A stretch of DNA of 64,000 nucleotides, from NCBI GenBank assembly GCA_029259935.1, contig JAJDEH010000142.1:1-64000 (forward strand), read 5' to 3'. Below the pieces are notes generated by a model. It had not been told where the DNA came from. It searched no databases and saw nothing but the letters and a program-made list of their open reading frames with translations. Position 1 is the stretch's first letter. Each line of letters starts with the position of its first letter. This stretch comes from Planctomycetota bacterium. GTDB lineage: Bacteria; Planctomycetota; Planctomycetia; Pirellulales; Pirellulaceae. Below, piece by piece: positions 45,608 to 55,175 of the stretch. Made by a program: the position numbers and the translations under genes.

Positions 45608-46627
45608 ATGAGTACTGAACTGCCTGTTTTGACCGCCGCGGACTTCGCCAGTGACCAGGATGTGCGTTGGTGTCCAGGTTGCGGTGATTACTCCATTTTG
45701 GCGCAGATGAAGAAGACCCTGCCGTCGTTGGGTGTGCCCCAGGAAAAGATCGTCTTCATTTCGGGTATCGGCTGCTCAAGCCGGTTTCCGTACTATATGA
45801 ACACCTACGGAATGCACAGCATTCACGGTCGAGCGCCGGCGTTCGCAACCGGGCTCAAATCGTCGCGTCCGGATCTGATGGTTTGGGTGATTACAGGCGA
45901 TGGCGACGCACTGAGCATCGGCGGCAATCACTTCTTGCACTGCATCCGGCGTAATGTCGACGTCAATATCGTGCTGTTCAACAATCGCATTTATGGCTTG
46001 ACCAAGGGTCAATACTCGCCCACTTCACCCTTGGGCAAGCATACGAAAAGCACGCCCTTCGGTTCGATCGACAACCCGCTGCATCCGCTCTCGATCGCCA
46101 TTGGTTGCGAAGGCACGTTCGTGGCGCGTTCGATCGACGTCAACGTCAAACATCTAGGCAATACACTAAAGCGGGCGGCCGAGCATAAAGGCACCTCGTT
46201 TATCGAGGTCTATCAAAACTGCAACATCTTCAACGACGGTGCCTGGACCTATGCGACGGACCGCCAAGTAAAATCCGACAACGTAATCGAACTGGAGCAT
46301 GGCAAGCCGCTGATCTTTGGCAAGGACCGAAACAAAGGTATCCGCCTGAACGGCTTGGACCCCGAAGTCGTGGAACTGGGCAAGGGCATCACCGAAGACG
46401 ACTTGCTGTTCCATGACGAAAAGGCACCCGAACCGAGCTTGGCCTATTTGCTGAGCCGCTTGCGGAACGAAGACGGATTTCCGGAACCCATCGGCGTGTT
46501 CCGAGCCATCGATAAACCTAAATACGACGTGGAGCTAAACAGCCAGATCGACGACGTTCGTGAGGCGAGCGGCGAAGGCGACCTGGCGGAACTGTTTAAC
46601 TCCGGCGACACATGGACTGTAGCATGA
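45608..46627 (+). CDS. korB: 2-oxoacid:ferredoxin oxidoreductase, beta subunit
   Basis: The subunit (339 residues) carries the thiamine-diphosphate site: CPGCGDYSILAQMKK (residues about 24-38), the Cys of GIGCSSRFPYY, GDGDALSIGGNHFLHCIRRN with the TPP Mg motif GDGD, and NNRIYGLTKGQYSPTSP. The Cys residues (CPGC and GIGC) are those that hold the 4Fe-4S cluster in this class. Length is normal. It forms the catalytic complex with KorA. Its stop overlaps the start of the next CBS gene by ATGA, so the three are translated together. Confidence 0.95.
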   Translation: MSTELPVLTAADFASDQDVRWCPGCGDYSILAQMKKTLPSLGVPQEKIVFISGIGCSSRFPYYMNTYGMHSIHGRAPAFATGLKSSRPDLMVWVITGDGDALSIGGNHFLHCIRRNVDVNIVLFNNRIYGLTKGQYSPTSPLGKHTKSTPFGSIDNPLHPLSIAIGCEGTFVARSIDVNVKHLGNTLKRAAEHKGTSFIEVYQNCNIFNDGAWTYATDRQVKSDNVIELEHGKPLIFGKDRNKGIRLNGLDPEVVELGKGITEDDLLFHDEKAPEPSLAYLLSRLRNEDGFPEPIGVFRAIDKPKYDVELNSQIDDVREASGEGDLAELFNSGDTWTVA

Positions 46628-47136
46628 CCGAATGCCCTTACTGTTCCTTTGACAACATCAGCGGCGTGGATGTTTGCGCCCAGTGCGAACAACCGCTCAG
46701 CGACGAATACTTGCAGGTTCCCGACACCGAAGTCGAACGAGGCCTGCTGAGCGAACACGTGGATACTCTGGCGCCTAAAACGCCGGTGGTCGTTCCGCCA
46801 GACATGGCCACCCGCGACGTCTTGCGGCTCATGGTTGAAAAGAAGATCGGTTCGGTTTTCGTCGTTGAAGGTAAAAAGCTCCTAGGCGTGTTCAGCGAAC
46901 GTGACGCGTTACTCAAACTCAATACGGAAGTTGCGGACCTAAGCGGCAAACCGGTGTCCGAATTCATGACATCGAAGGTAGAAACGTTGGATCACAACGC
47001 CAAAATCGCATTCGCCGTGCAGCGGATGGATCTGGGCAGCTTTCGCCATGTGCCCATCGTCGACGAAGAGGGGAGTCCGATAGGCGTCATTTCCGCGCGC
47101 GATGTACTCCGCTACGTGAGCCAACGGGCTTCGTAA
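46624..47136 (+). CDS. Zinc-ribbon plus CBS-pair protein coupled to korB
   Basis: The protein (170 residues) begins with a zinc ribbon, CPYC-x11-CAQC (residues 4-22), followed by a linker and two CBS domains (about 50-105 and 110-168: DMATRDVLRLMVEKKIGSVFVVEGKKLLGVFSERDAL and VSEFMTSKVETLDHNAKIAFAVQRMDLGSFRHVPIVDEEGSPIGVISARDVLRYV). The ATG at 46624 overlaps the korB stop (ATGA). It is probably a nucleotide-responsive regulator that is made in step with the oxidoreductase. The upstream CBS protein (43073) lacks the zinc ribbon. Confidence 0.9.
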   Translation: MTECPYCSFDNISGVDVCAQCEQPLSDEYLQVPDTEVERGLLSEHVDTLAPKTPVVVPPDMATRDVLRLMVEKKIGSVFVVEGKKLLGVFSERDALLKLNTEVADLSGKPVSEFMTSKVETLDHNAKIAFAVQRMDLGSFRHVPIVDEEGSPIGVISARDVLRYVSQRAS

Positions 47137-47185
47137 TCGGCGGTGCCACGACCGTTCGAGCCAGGGAACGTCTTCAGCTTTTCCG

Positions 47186-49738
47186 CTAACGCGTGGGAAG
47201 CAGTTTTGCTTTCGGTGCCCGCGAGCGCTGTTTGAGTCGCCTTAGCGCCGCCTCGGCATCCCCGCTCGCGACCGTCGGCGGCTCTGTCTCCGCGAGTCGC
47301 CTGAGAATCTTCTCCGCGTCCGCCGAACCAATCTGTTCCAGCAGTTGAATCGCGCGGGTCCGCCGCAATGCCTCCGAGGGGATCGGGAATTCCCCAATCG
47401 ATTCCAACACGTCCTCGATGCGTCGCCGAACCGCAGCGGCAGGCTGGTCGGCCAGTGCCTTGAATAACGCGGGCGACGCCTTGATACCGAACGACTTCAA
47501 ACGCACCGCCGATCTTAAATGGGCCTTGGCGTCGTCCCCCGACAATTCCCGGATCAGTTTCGGCAATTCGTCGACATTTTGAACCTCGCCCGCCGTCAGC
47601 CGTTGATCGAACAGATCCACGGATTGCCGCCAGGAACTCAATAGAACCTTGGCCGCGCCCCCGGCGATGTCTGAATCCGCGTCGGCCAGCGCATCCCAGT
47701 AGTCTCCCAATTGCTGTGGCGTTAGAGCAACGTGCGCGCGACCAACGCCGCTGACATCCCACAACAGCATCGTTGCATCCTCGCTGCCGGATAGAAGCGT
47801 CATTCCATCGGGCGAAAATGCGATCGAGGTGACCGCTTTCTGATGTCCTTGGAATGTGCGGATCTTGTCGCCCGTGGCTAGTTCCCATATATAGATTTCT
47901 CGATTGGCGTCCGCCGCGGCCAGTCGCTTTCCGTCCGGTGTAAAGGCAATCGGGGCTGGCTCCCGGCCATGGGCATCGGCTTCCACTTGAAAACTGCGAA
48001 CCTCGGACCCGTCGGACACTCGCCATAACTGTAAAGGAGAACCGCGCACCGCGCTGGTGGCCAACAAGCTTCCGTCTGGCGAGAAACAGATCTTGCCCGG
48101 CGGTGCCGCAGCGGGACGCAACTTGCGGTACAGCCCCTGCCGCTCGATGTCCCAAAGCTGAACGGAGGGCGCGGCTTTACTCTGCGGTGACCGATTTCCA
48201 TTCAACACGCCGACCGCCAGCGTCTTGCCGTCCGGCGACAACGCCAAGGAGCTAACCCACGCATCGGAACTGGATTTCTTTTCAAAGGGATCAATCGAAG
48301 CGACCAGAGCCGCGCCATCCAGTTCATAAACGCCGATCTTGCTTCGCGATCCGCCGTCGTAGGCTACCATGGCCGCGCGCGTGCCGTCTTTAGAAATCGT
48401 TACGGCCGTGGATGATGTCTTGCCGAGCTGCACACCGTGTTTTTCTTCGCTGCCAAGTTGCCAATACTTGATCGTCGAATCATAAGTCCAACTGACGATT
48501 TCGCGGCCGTAGGGGGCAAACAGGACAGCAGAACCTTCTTCGCTCCACCAAACATCCGGACCGCGCCAAGTGACGGGGATTTTGCGTAGCTGTTTCCCGC
48601 TTGCGGTTCCCCACACACGGATGGTCGCATCCTCGCGACTGATCGAGGCCGCCACGGTCCCATCCGGCGAAAACGCGACGCACCGAATTCCACCTTCATG
48701 GCCTGACCGGCGGACAATCTCTTGGCCAGTGCCCGCATTCCACAATTGAACGTAGCCTTCCTTATTGCCGCTGGCGATCAGTTGGCCACCGTGGGAATAC
48801 GTCACACATCCGTATACGTCGACCGTTCCAGAAAGCTTCGTTAGTTGCTCGCCGGTTTGGGGGTCATGGATGCCAAAATCGCCGCACATCGCCAGATGAT
48901 TCTCGACGGGCGAAAAAGCCACCGCGTAAGAACACTGGGAAAGACGGTGCTTCTGCTTTCGCCTTTCAATGTCCCAGATACGAACGGCATAAGGGCTGGC
49001 AACGGCAAGCGTCTTTCCGTCGGCTGAGAAGTCAAGCGAGTAGATCCACCCCGGCAAAGGAGGTTGGCGACCCTCGTCTTCGTGCAGTTGCGCAAGCTCT
49101 TTTCCGCTTGCCAGGTCCCAGAGCCGAACTTCATTGTGACGAGGAGCCGTTCCATCTCCTCCGCCACCCGAGGCCAACATGCGCCCATCGGGTGAAATTG
49201 CCACGGCATACAGCGCGCCCTGATGGCCCTGGAACTCTTTCACGACATCGCCCGTTTGAGAATCCCAAAGACGGATAATGCCATCGCGGCCGGCGGCGAC
49301 CAACCGCGAGCCATCTCTTGTGAATTCCAGCGAGCGTGCATTCTGCGGCAACTCGCGTATCAGCTCATCCTTTTCCAGATCCCACAGAGTGATCTCCCGG
49401 TTGTAGTAGCCGCCGATCGCCATCATTTTTCCGTCCGGCGACACCGCGAACTTGCGCCCGGTCCCGGCAGGCCTCTCCCAGATCAGCTTGCCGGTATCCA
49501 CATCCCATAGCCGGATATTTCCATTGGAATCGGCCGCCCCGATCCACTGGTCGTCCGGCGAAAATCGTACACAAGTCAGCCGAGAATCATGTGCCAACCG
49601 CGTGGACCCCATTCGTAACAAGGCATCCTTGGGAAGGCGTTCGGTTGCGGGGTTAGCGTGAGGTTGCCCCATCGCGCCAGCCAAGGGAAGACACAACAGA
49701 AGCAGTCCGGACACAAGAAATCGGCTGCGGATCGTCAT
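47186..49738 (-). CDS. Exported WD40-repeat protein with planctomycete C-terminal domain
   Basis: The protein (850 residues) has a signal peptide (RFLVSGLLLLCLPLAGAMGQP), then about 12-14 WD40 repeats (residues about 45-660) such as LTCVRFSPDDQWIGAADSNGNIRLWDVDTGKLIW and VTSIAFSPDGMTLLSGSEDATMLLWDV, enough for two propellers. The last 185 residues (YWDALADADSDIAGGAAKVLLSSW... ASPALFKALADQPAAAVRRRIEDVLESIGEFPIPSEALRRTRAIQLLEQIGSADAEKILRRLAE) are the helical tail that recurs on planctomycete WD40 proteins. It is likely a periplasmic scaffold. The start at 49738 has AGGTGA upstream; the longer frame to 49804 does not add a better leader. Next on the same strand lies the DUF4340 gene. Confidence 0.9.
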   Translation of the reverse strand: MTIRSRFLVSGLLLLCLPLAGAMGQPHANPATERLPKDALLRMGSTRLAHDSRLTCVRFSPDDQWIGAADSNGNIRLWDVDTGKLIWERPAGTGRKFAVSPDGKMMAIGGYYNREITLWDLEKDELIRELPQNARSLEFTRDGSRLVAAGRDGIIRLWDSQTGDVVKEFQGHQGALYAVAISPDGRMLASGGGGDGTAPRHNEVRLWDLASGKELAQLHEDEGRQPPLPGWIYSLDFSADGKTLAVASPYAVRIWDIERRKQKHRLSQCSYAVAFSPVENHLAMCGDFGIHDPQTGEQLTKLSGTVDVYGCVTYSHGGQLIASGNKEGYVQLWNAGTGQEIVRRSGHEGGIRCVAFSPDGTVAASISREDATIRVWGTASGKQLRKIPVTWRGPDVWWSEEGSAVLFAPYGREIVSWTYDSTIKYWQLGSEEKHGVQLGKTSSTAVTISKDGTRAAMVAYDGGSRSKIGVYELDGAALVASIDPFEKKSSSDAWVSSLALSPDGKTLAVGVLNGNRSPQSKAAPSVQLWDIERQGLYRKLRPAAAPPGKICFSPDGSLLATSAVRGSPLQLWRVSDGSEVRSFQVEADAHGREPAPIAFTPDGKRLAAADANREIYIWELATGDKIRTFQGHQKAVTSIAFSPDGMTLLSGSEDATMLLWDVSGVGRAHVALTPQQLGDYWDALADADSDIAGGAAKVLLSSWRQSVDLFDQRLTAGEVQNVDELPKLIRELSGDDAKAHLRSAVRLKSFGIKASPALFKALADQPAAAVRRRIEDVLESIGEFPIPSEALRRTRAIQLLEQIGSADAEKILRRLAETEPPTVASGDAEAALRRLKQRSRAPKAKLLPTR

Positions 49739-49953
49739 TCGCTCACCTGCTTGCTTGGGATTTTCGCGCTCGGCGGCAGCGATGATGCATGCCGGAACCC
49801 TCACGCGTCGCGTCTCTTTCGATGATGCCGTCCCTACACGATCACCCGCGCCGGCACGGCCAAATTTCCCCTTCTAACACGGTGCGGCTGACTACTCTTG
49901 GTTTGGGAGGGAATCTGATACACGGCTGTGTCTGGCACTGGGCATGAGCCAGT

Positions 49954-52047
49954 TCATTCATCATTGGGCTTCGTTGCTTTGGCACCGTCCGCCGCGCCTG
50001 GTGCACCGTCGCCGTCCTTCGATTCGCCTTCTTCCGGTTTCATCTCTTTGGCCTTAACCAAATTGGCACGCGATAGGCTCAACTTTTCGTAGCTGTCACC
50101 AGGAATGACATAATACCACTCGGCAAAACGGCGATTGAGGTCATCGGCCTTCTTTTGTCCCTTTTCGACTTTCTCTTTAAACTCTTCAGTGTCCCGTTCG
50201 TACTTTCTCAAATCAAACTGGTACTGCTGTTTCGCTTCCTCGTAAAGCTTTTGAGGATCAGGGACCGGTTCCTCATCCTTTTTCTCGTCGTCGCCAGCCT
50301 CTGTTTCGCTCTTGGCGGCGTCACCCTTCTTGGCGTCACCCTTCTTAGTGGCATCCTTCTTAGTGGCATCCTTCTTAGTGGCGTCCTTCTTAGTGGCGTC
50401 CTTCTTGGTGGCATCCTTCTTGGTGGCATCCTTCTTAGTCGCATCGTCCGCGGCTTTCTTGGCGGCGTTTTCTTCTCCCGCCTTCTTATCGGCGGCCGCG
50501 TCGCCATCTTTCGAAGTTGCATCGCCGTCCTTCGAGTCGCCGGAGTCCTTTTCCTTGGCGTCGTCTGCCGGTTCGGGTTCGCTGGACGGCTCTTGCGGTT
50601 CGACCGGCATTACCGGCTCTTCGCCCAATTTGGTCTGATCAAACTCGACACGGACAAACACATAACGCCCCGGCTTGCCATCGTCGGCCTTCTTGTCATC
50701 ATCGCCGCCTTCCTCGGACTCGCTGGCCTTATCCGCGTCGCCCTCGGACTCAGAATCACCCTTGTCTTGCTGGTCTGCTTCTTCGTCTTTCTTCGGATCC
50801 TCCTTCGACTCGTCGTCGCCGGATGATTCAACGCCGGAAGACTCGTCGCTGGGATCTTCTTTCTTTTTTTCGCCCTCTTCGTCGCCACTTTCCTCGTTGG
50901 ACGAGCCGATTTCAATTTCTTCTTCGCTGCCCGTGAACGCTCGTCCAAAGTACAGACGATAGACGAGCCCTTCTTCAGTCGAGGCAAAAAGTTCACCCTC
51001 TTGTGCAATCAGTTCTAACTCTTCCTGGCCCCGTCGCTGGAGCAGGTGAAATCCCCGAGCTCGCAAATCGATTGGCAGACGAGCGAGTTCATAATCCTTG
51101 GCGTTTGGATCAACTTCCAAACTAGGCGTCAGTCCGTTTTGTTTAGGCCGGACGCCAGCGATCTTTAGGCCAGCGATCGCGTCGACTGTGTCGCGCACCG
51201 CGTCCTTTTCGACTTCCTCGGTCTCTTCGTTCAGGCCGGCCAGTTTCCAGGGGCCACTGGAGGAATCTCTACTCAATTCGCTAACTTCCGTGGCGCTAAT
51301 TCCCCGCTCGTTGAGCTCATAATCGTTGATGGTCACCTGGCGAATGTCAAAGGCATCGACATCCAGCAGATCGGTGACAATCCAATCGGTGAACTTGGTG
51401 GACAAATCGATGTCCAAGTCGGCGATATATACCTCCTCTTCATCGGGCGAGCGCACATAATACTGGCCCTCTTTGTCTTCCACTTGGTTGCCAATGATGT
51501 AATCGACCAAGGCTTCGCCTTTTTCGTCGCGGAGCGTCAGACGCTTGCCGATTCCCTCAAGGTCTGCTATCTCCAGTCTTTTTCCCGTCGGATCGACAAC
51601 TCCGTAGTTCTTGTGCTCGTCCGCCCAGCGGGTCATCAAAGCTCCGCGTTTGATGCCGATGACTGATGCGGCGGTTTTCCCCAATCGCTCCTTCGCGTCG
51701 GCCGGATAGTTGTGATGCGAGGGGATGACCCAGCGGCCGTCGTCCAGCCTCTCGACGCGAAATTCAAGCAGGTGGCCTTCATCCGCGTTAAACGCGCTGA
51801 CCTCAAGGGAGGTCGCCAATGTTGGATCGATGAAATCAGGGTTATATTCTTGCCCTACTCTGCCAAACTTTTCGATCGGCGCGGGGCTTGTGCCGAGTTG
51901 GATGAACAACGTCACCAGCAGGCAGGCGGCGGCAACACCAACGAAGAGCAATGTGCGAAAGACGTCCGGGCTGAGGTTTGGCGTTGGCGATGCTTGAGGC
52001 GCGGCGGGCAAAGGATGGGTGGGGGATTTATCTTTTTTAGTTGCCAT
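49954..52047 (-). CDS. DUF4340 domain-containing membrane protein (Gld-like ABC cluster)
   Basis: The protein (697 residues) has a short basic/Pro-rich N-terminus, one membrane helix (about 32-52, FRTLLFVGVAAACLLVTLFIQL), a DUF4340 domain at about 55-350, then a long acidic and Lys-rich low-complexity region (about 400-600), ending with a short coiled stretch. DUF4340 proteins accompany ABC-2 transporters of the GldF/GldG type, probably as an outside-facing accessory. A 15-bp tandem repeat encodes a KDATK run (50317-50439). It lies 71 bases behind the permease/GldG fusion and likely belongs to its operon. Confidence 0.85.
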   Translation of the reverse strand: MATKKDKSPTHPLPAAPQASPTPNLSPDVFRTLLFVGVAAACLLVTLFIQLGTSPAPIEKFGRVGQEYNPDFIDPTLATSLEVSAFNADEGHLLEFRVERLDDGRWVIPSHHNYPADAKERLGKTAASVIGIKRGALMTRWADEHKNYGVVDPTGKRLEIADLEGIGKRLTLRDEKGEALVDYIIGNQVEDKEGQYYVRSPDEEEVYIADLDIDLSTKFTDWIVTDLLDVDAFDIRQVTINDYELNERGISATEVSELSRDSSSGPWKLAGLNEETEEVEKDAVRDTVDAIAGLKIAGVRPKQNGLTPSLEVDPNAKDYELARLPIDLRARGFHLLQRRGQEELELIAQEGELFASTEEGLVYRLYFGRAFTGSEEEIEIGSSNEESGDEEGEKKKEDPSDESSGVESSGDDESKEDPKKDEEADQQDKGDSESEGDADKASESEEGGDDDKKADDGKPGRYVFVRVEFDQTKLGEEPVMPVEPQEPSSEPEPADDAKEKDSGDSKDGDATSKDGDAAADKKAGEENAAKKAADDATKKDATKKDATKKDATKKDATKKDATKKDATKKGDAKKGDAAKSETEAGDDEKKDEEPVPDPQKLYEEAKQQYQFDLRKYERDTEEFKEKVEKGQKKADDLNRRFAEWYYVIPGDSYEKLSLSRANLVKAKEMKPEEGESKDGDGAPGAADGAKATKPNDE
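50317..50439 (-). repeat. In-frame 15-bp tandem repeat coding Lys-Asp-Ala-Thr-Lys
   Basis: Eight consecutive 15-bp units (minus strand: AAG AAG GAT/GGT GCC/GCA ACT/.. pattern) encode KKDAT or KKGDA copies inside the DUF4340 protein. Units differ only at third bases or by D/GD variants. Fifteen is a multiple of three, so copy number can change without a frameshift. Confidence 0.85.
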
Positions 52048-52118
52048 GGTTTAAGGTCCAATGATTTCTATGAACGATCCGTGATGGTTCCATAATCGAA
52101 AGCGGAGTACGGGTTCCG

Positions 52119-55070
52119 CTATCGCTGGCGACGTCGAGTTTCCACGAGATTGCGCTTTTCGGATTGCAGTTGCAGGATAAACATGACCAACCCCAGGCAG
52201 AGCGCTGGAATCGGCGAAAGCCAAAATGCCCAAATCTGGACGCCCCTTTCCACGGTCCGTTCCTGGCCGGCTTTCTTCGTCTTTATCATTTTGATCTCTC
52301 GTCTCTTTCGATCTTCAATTTGGGCCGAGGCCCGGGCCAGCCTGGACTGTTCGGCTTGTGTTGCTTGCGCCATCATCTGGTCTTTGGCATCCGGATCGAG
52401 ATTGTCGTCTTTTTTAATCTCTTCAACCCGCTTTTTGAGGTTTTCCTTCCGCTTATCCAGTTCCTCCTTGGCAGCGTCGTCGGCGGCCCTTTCTTGCTGA
52501 TTCGCCTTTTTTTCGAATGCGGCCTTTCGCGCTTCAATCGTTTCCAACGATCGATGTGCGGCTCGACGGCTGCGTAGGGCGATGAATGAATCATCCCCCG
52601 CCAATTCGTCGACGGCGTTGAGAATAAATGTCACGTTGTCGAACTTCGCGTTAAAACCAGGCGGAGGGCTGTTGCGCAACCTAAAGAAAACATTGGAAAT
52701 GATGTCAGCGTCCGCTACATACACAGCGTTCAAGGGGCTGTCTTCGTTGTCGGAAGTTATGCGAGCGGCGAGGATGTGGGTGTCGTCGTCGAACTTGCGA
52801 TTCGGATCGCTACGAGGCTGACTGATGGGCCCCTGCATACTAAACTGGCTTTCATCGATGAATTCATTCCACTCAAGCAGCCCCGACTCCTTGCCGGTAA
52901 CCAGCAGAGGCGTGAACTCGACATCATCGTCGTCATCGTCGAATTCGACGCTGCCAGCATACATCAACACAACCTCTTGGAGTCCCTTGGTAATGGGGCT
53001 CTTGCTGCTGAACGCGTTCTCATTCGCCGGCCGGGCTGTGAAAAGGATCTCGGGCGGCAAGTGGTCCAATTCGGCATGGGGATTATATTCTTGAAATACG
53101 GCTCGGTCGAATTTCCAATCAAGGTGTATCGCGTTGAGCAATTTGGTGGCCCGTCCGCCGTCGGACTTGGGCGGCGGTTGTTGCTGTTGCTGTTGGCCAA
53201 ACATGCCATGGCCGCCGGGCCGCGGCTTGGGCTTGCTAGGAGGGGTCGCACCAAAACCGGGATAGGGGTCGTCAAAAATCAGCACCGGATTTCCGGCTTT
53301 GACATAGTTCACCAGATTGAACATTTCCGGGTCGGTTAGCGACGACGGCAGGATGGCGATCAAGACATCGAACCTTGTCAGGTCGTTTAACACGGTTTCG
53401 ATTTGCTCGGCGACGTCGTCCTGGGCAAGGTCAATCAGATCCGACTTCGCCCCATCATACTTTAGCCGAAAGGTCCCGGAATCGGCCTTGTTTAAATTGA
53501 TGACCTGCCTGGCGTTTCCGCCGTCCCTGGGAAGCGAAGTCGTCTTCAAGGGCCTCACGCTTTTTCCGCCGCTCTTCAGATCTTCGACTGAGACTACTTG
53601 AATCAGCTCGGTCACGTCCCTCAGCGCGGGCTGCAGAAATTCGATCTCGAAGACGGCGTTGTCCTTTGCGGCGACTGATACCTCGATTTGAACATCAATC
53701 TCCGTCGTGGGGGACACAGTTTCCACTTCGTACTGTTGCTCTAATTCCGGGATGAGTTGCCAGGGTTCTCGTGTGCGCATCGCGTCGGTATCCAAGATGC
53801 CGACGGTGAGGCGTTCTTTGTTTTCCACGGTCCGAATGGTTCGCGTCAGTTCGTATTCGATCGGCAATCCCTTGCCAAAGAAGGGAACGACGACTTTGTC
53901 GTAACTACTGATCACGACCGCGCCGAGGTAGATGTCCTCTTCGGAGGCGCGACCGTCACGCTGTGAAAAGACTCGAACCGAATCAATCCCAAACTTCTCG
54001 GCTTGTTCCGCTTCTTCGCTGTATGGAGCGACATCCACAATTCGCACTTCGATTTTCTGACCAGCCAACTCGTCGAATTGGCGCAACAGCCCCACCAATT
54101 GTTTGCGTGTGTCGACATATTCCTGCGGAACCTCGGGGCTGAGAAAGGCTTGAATTTCAATGGCCCGCTCGGGATCTAACTCTCGAAGGGTTGTTCGGGT
54201 CGCTGGTGACAGAGTGAATAGCTGCTCGTAAGTGGCGTCCACTCGGATCGCGGCGTAGCCTGCCCAAGCCGTGACGCAGATAACAACCACCGCCAGGCAA
54301 AGCATGCGGACTGAGAACTGCAGTTCCATCTTCGCCCGCTTGCGGGAACTCCAATGCCGATACGTCATAAACACGAGATTGAGGTACAACATGAAGATCG
54401 TGAATCCAAGGAAATAGAGGAGCCCCTTCGCTGGCACGATCCCCATCCCGAGGTCGCGAAATTGTTCCTGAATACTGAGGCTCTCCAAAAATTCGCGATA
54501 TCGGCCGCTAAACATCCCGGCCGCGTAGCCGATAAACACCGGCAGTCCGCAAATTAATACGCCTAGCACAAATGCCACCGTTATGCTGCGGGTGAGTATC
54601 GAAGCCAACATGCCCGCGCTGAGCATCGCGGCTCCGGCCAGCCAGTAACCAAAATACGTTGCCAGGATGAGTCCCCAATCGGGGCTGCCCAGATACAACA
54701 GCCAGGCGATGTGCGTTGTCGAGAACAGCAACACCACCGAATAGACTGCCAACACGGAGAAATATTTTCCCAGCAAGATCTCCAGATCAGTCGCCGGCAA
54801 CGTAAACAGAAGTTCGTCCGTGCCCGTCTTTCGTTCGTCGGCCCACACGCCCATCGTGATGGCCGGAATGATGAACAGCAGCAACAACGGATACGACTGG
54901 GTTAGTTGATCGAGATTTGCTTCGTTGGCGGTGAAGAATCTTGTGGTGAACAGCAGCCCGACTCCGGCCACGACGAACACGACGATGAACAAGTAGCCGA
55001 GTACGCCGGAAAAGTAGCTACTGAAGTTTCTTTTGAAAATAGACCAAATGACTTTGCAGCGAAGCGTCAT
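52119..55070 (-). CDS. ABC-2 permease fused to GldG-like auxiliary protein
   Basis: The protein (983 residues) joins two proteins that are separate in Bacteroidetes gliding clusters. Residues about 1-250 are an ABC-2 permease (GldF type) with six membrane helices, including YPLLLLFIIPAITMGVWADERKTGTDELLFTLPATDLEILLGKYFS. A further helix (LCLAVVVICVTAWAGYAAIRV) leads to the GldG-like domain (about 270-750; ERLTVGILDTDAM..., FDVLIAILPSSLTDPEMFNLVNYVKAGNPVLIFDDPYP). A coiled, charged segment (about 850-930) precedes a last helix near residue 950. With the ATPase encoded upstream it forms an ABC exporter; substrate unknown. Gln-rich tract (GMFGQQQQQQPP) near 620. Confidence 0.88.
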   Translation of the reverse strand: MTLRCKVIWSIFKRNFSSYFSGVLGYLFIVVFVVAGVGLLFTTRFFTANEANLDQLTQSYPLLLLFIIPAITMGVWADERKTGTDELLFTLPATDLEILLGKYFSVLAVYSVVLLFSTTHIAWLLYLGSPDWGLILATYFGYWLAGAAMLSAGMLASILTRSITVAFVLGVLICGLPVFIGYAAGMFSGRYREFLESLSIQEQFRDLGMGIVPAKGLLYFLGFTIFMLYLNLVFMTYRHWSSRKRAKMELQFSVRMLCLAVVVICVTAWAGYAAIRVDATYEQLFTLSPATRTTLRELDPERAIEIQAFLSPEVPQEYVDTRKQLVGLLRQFDELAGQKIEVRIVDVAPYSEEAEQAEKFGIDSVRVFSQRDGRASEEDIYLGAVVISSYDKVVVPFFGKGLPIEYELTRTIRTVENKERLTVGILDTDAMRTREPWQLIPELEQQYEVETVSPTTEIDVQIEVSVAAKDNAVFEIEFLQPALRDVTELIQVVSVEDLKSGGKSVRPLKTTSLPRDGGNARQVINLNKADSGTFRLKYDGAKSDLIDLAQDDVAEQIETVLNDLTRFDVLIAILPSSLTDPEMFNLVNYVKAGNPVLIFDDPYPGFGATPPSKPKPRPGGHGMFGQQQQQQPPPKSDGGRATKLLNAIHLDWKFDRAVFQEYNPHAELDHLPPEILFTARPANENAFSSKSPITKGLQEVVLMYAGSVEFDDDDDDVEFTPLLVTGKESGLLEWNEFIDESQFSMQGPISQPRSDPNRKFDDDTHILAARITSDNEDSPLNAVYVADADIISNVFFRLRNSPPPGFNAKFDNVTFILNAVDELAGDDSFIALRSRRAAHRSLETIEARKAAFEKKANQQERAADDAAKEELDKRKENLKKRVEEIKKDDNLDPDAKDQMMAQATQAEQSRLARASAQIEDRKRREIKMIKTKKAGQERTVERGVQIWAFWLSPIPALCLGLVMFILQLQSEKRNLVETRRRQR

Positions 55071-55175
55071 TTTTAATGTTTCCTCTTACGGATCAATTAG
55101 ATTGGATCGTGCGATGTATTGGAGTGATGCGAGACGGCTTGGCAGGCGGCCGCGGTTCGTCAACCGGCATGCCGG

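Noticed and set aside
47112..48155. 347-residue minus-strand frame
   Set aside because: Lies fully within the WD40 gene region in another frame of the same strand; no recognisable domain, no ribosome site, Arg/Gly-rich shadow composition.
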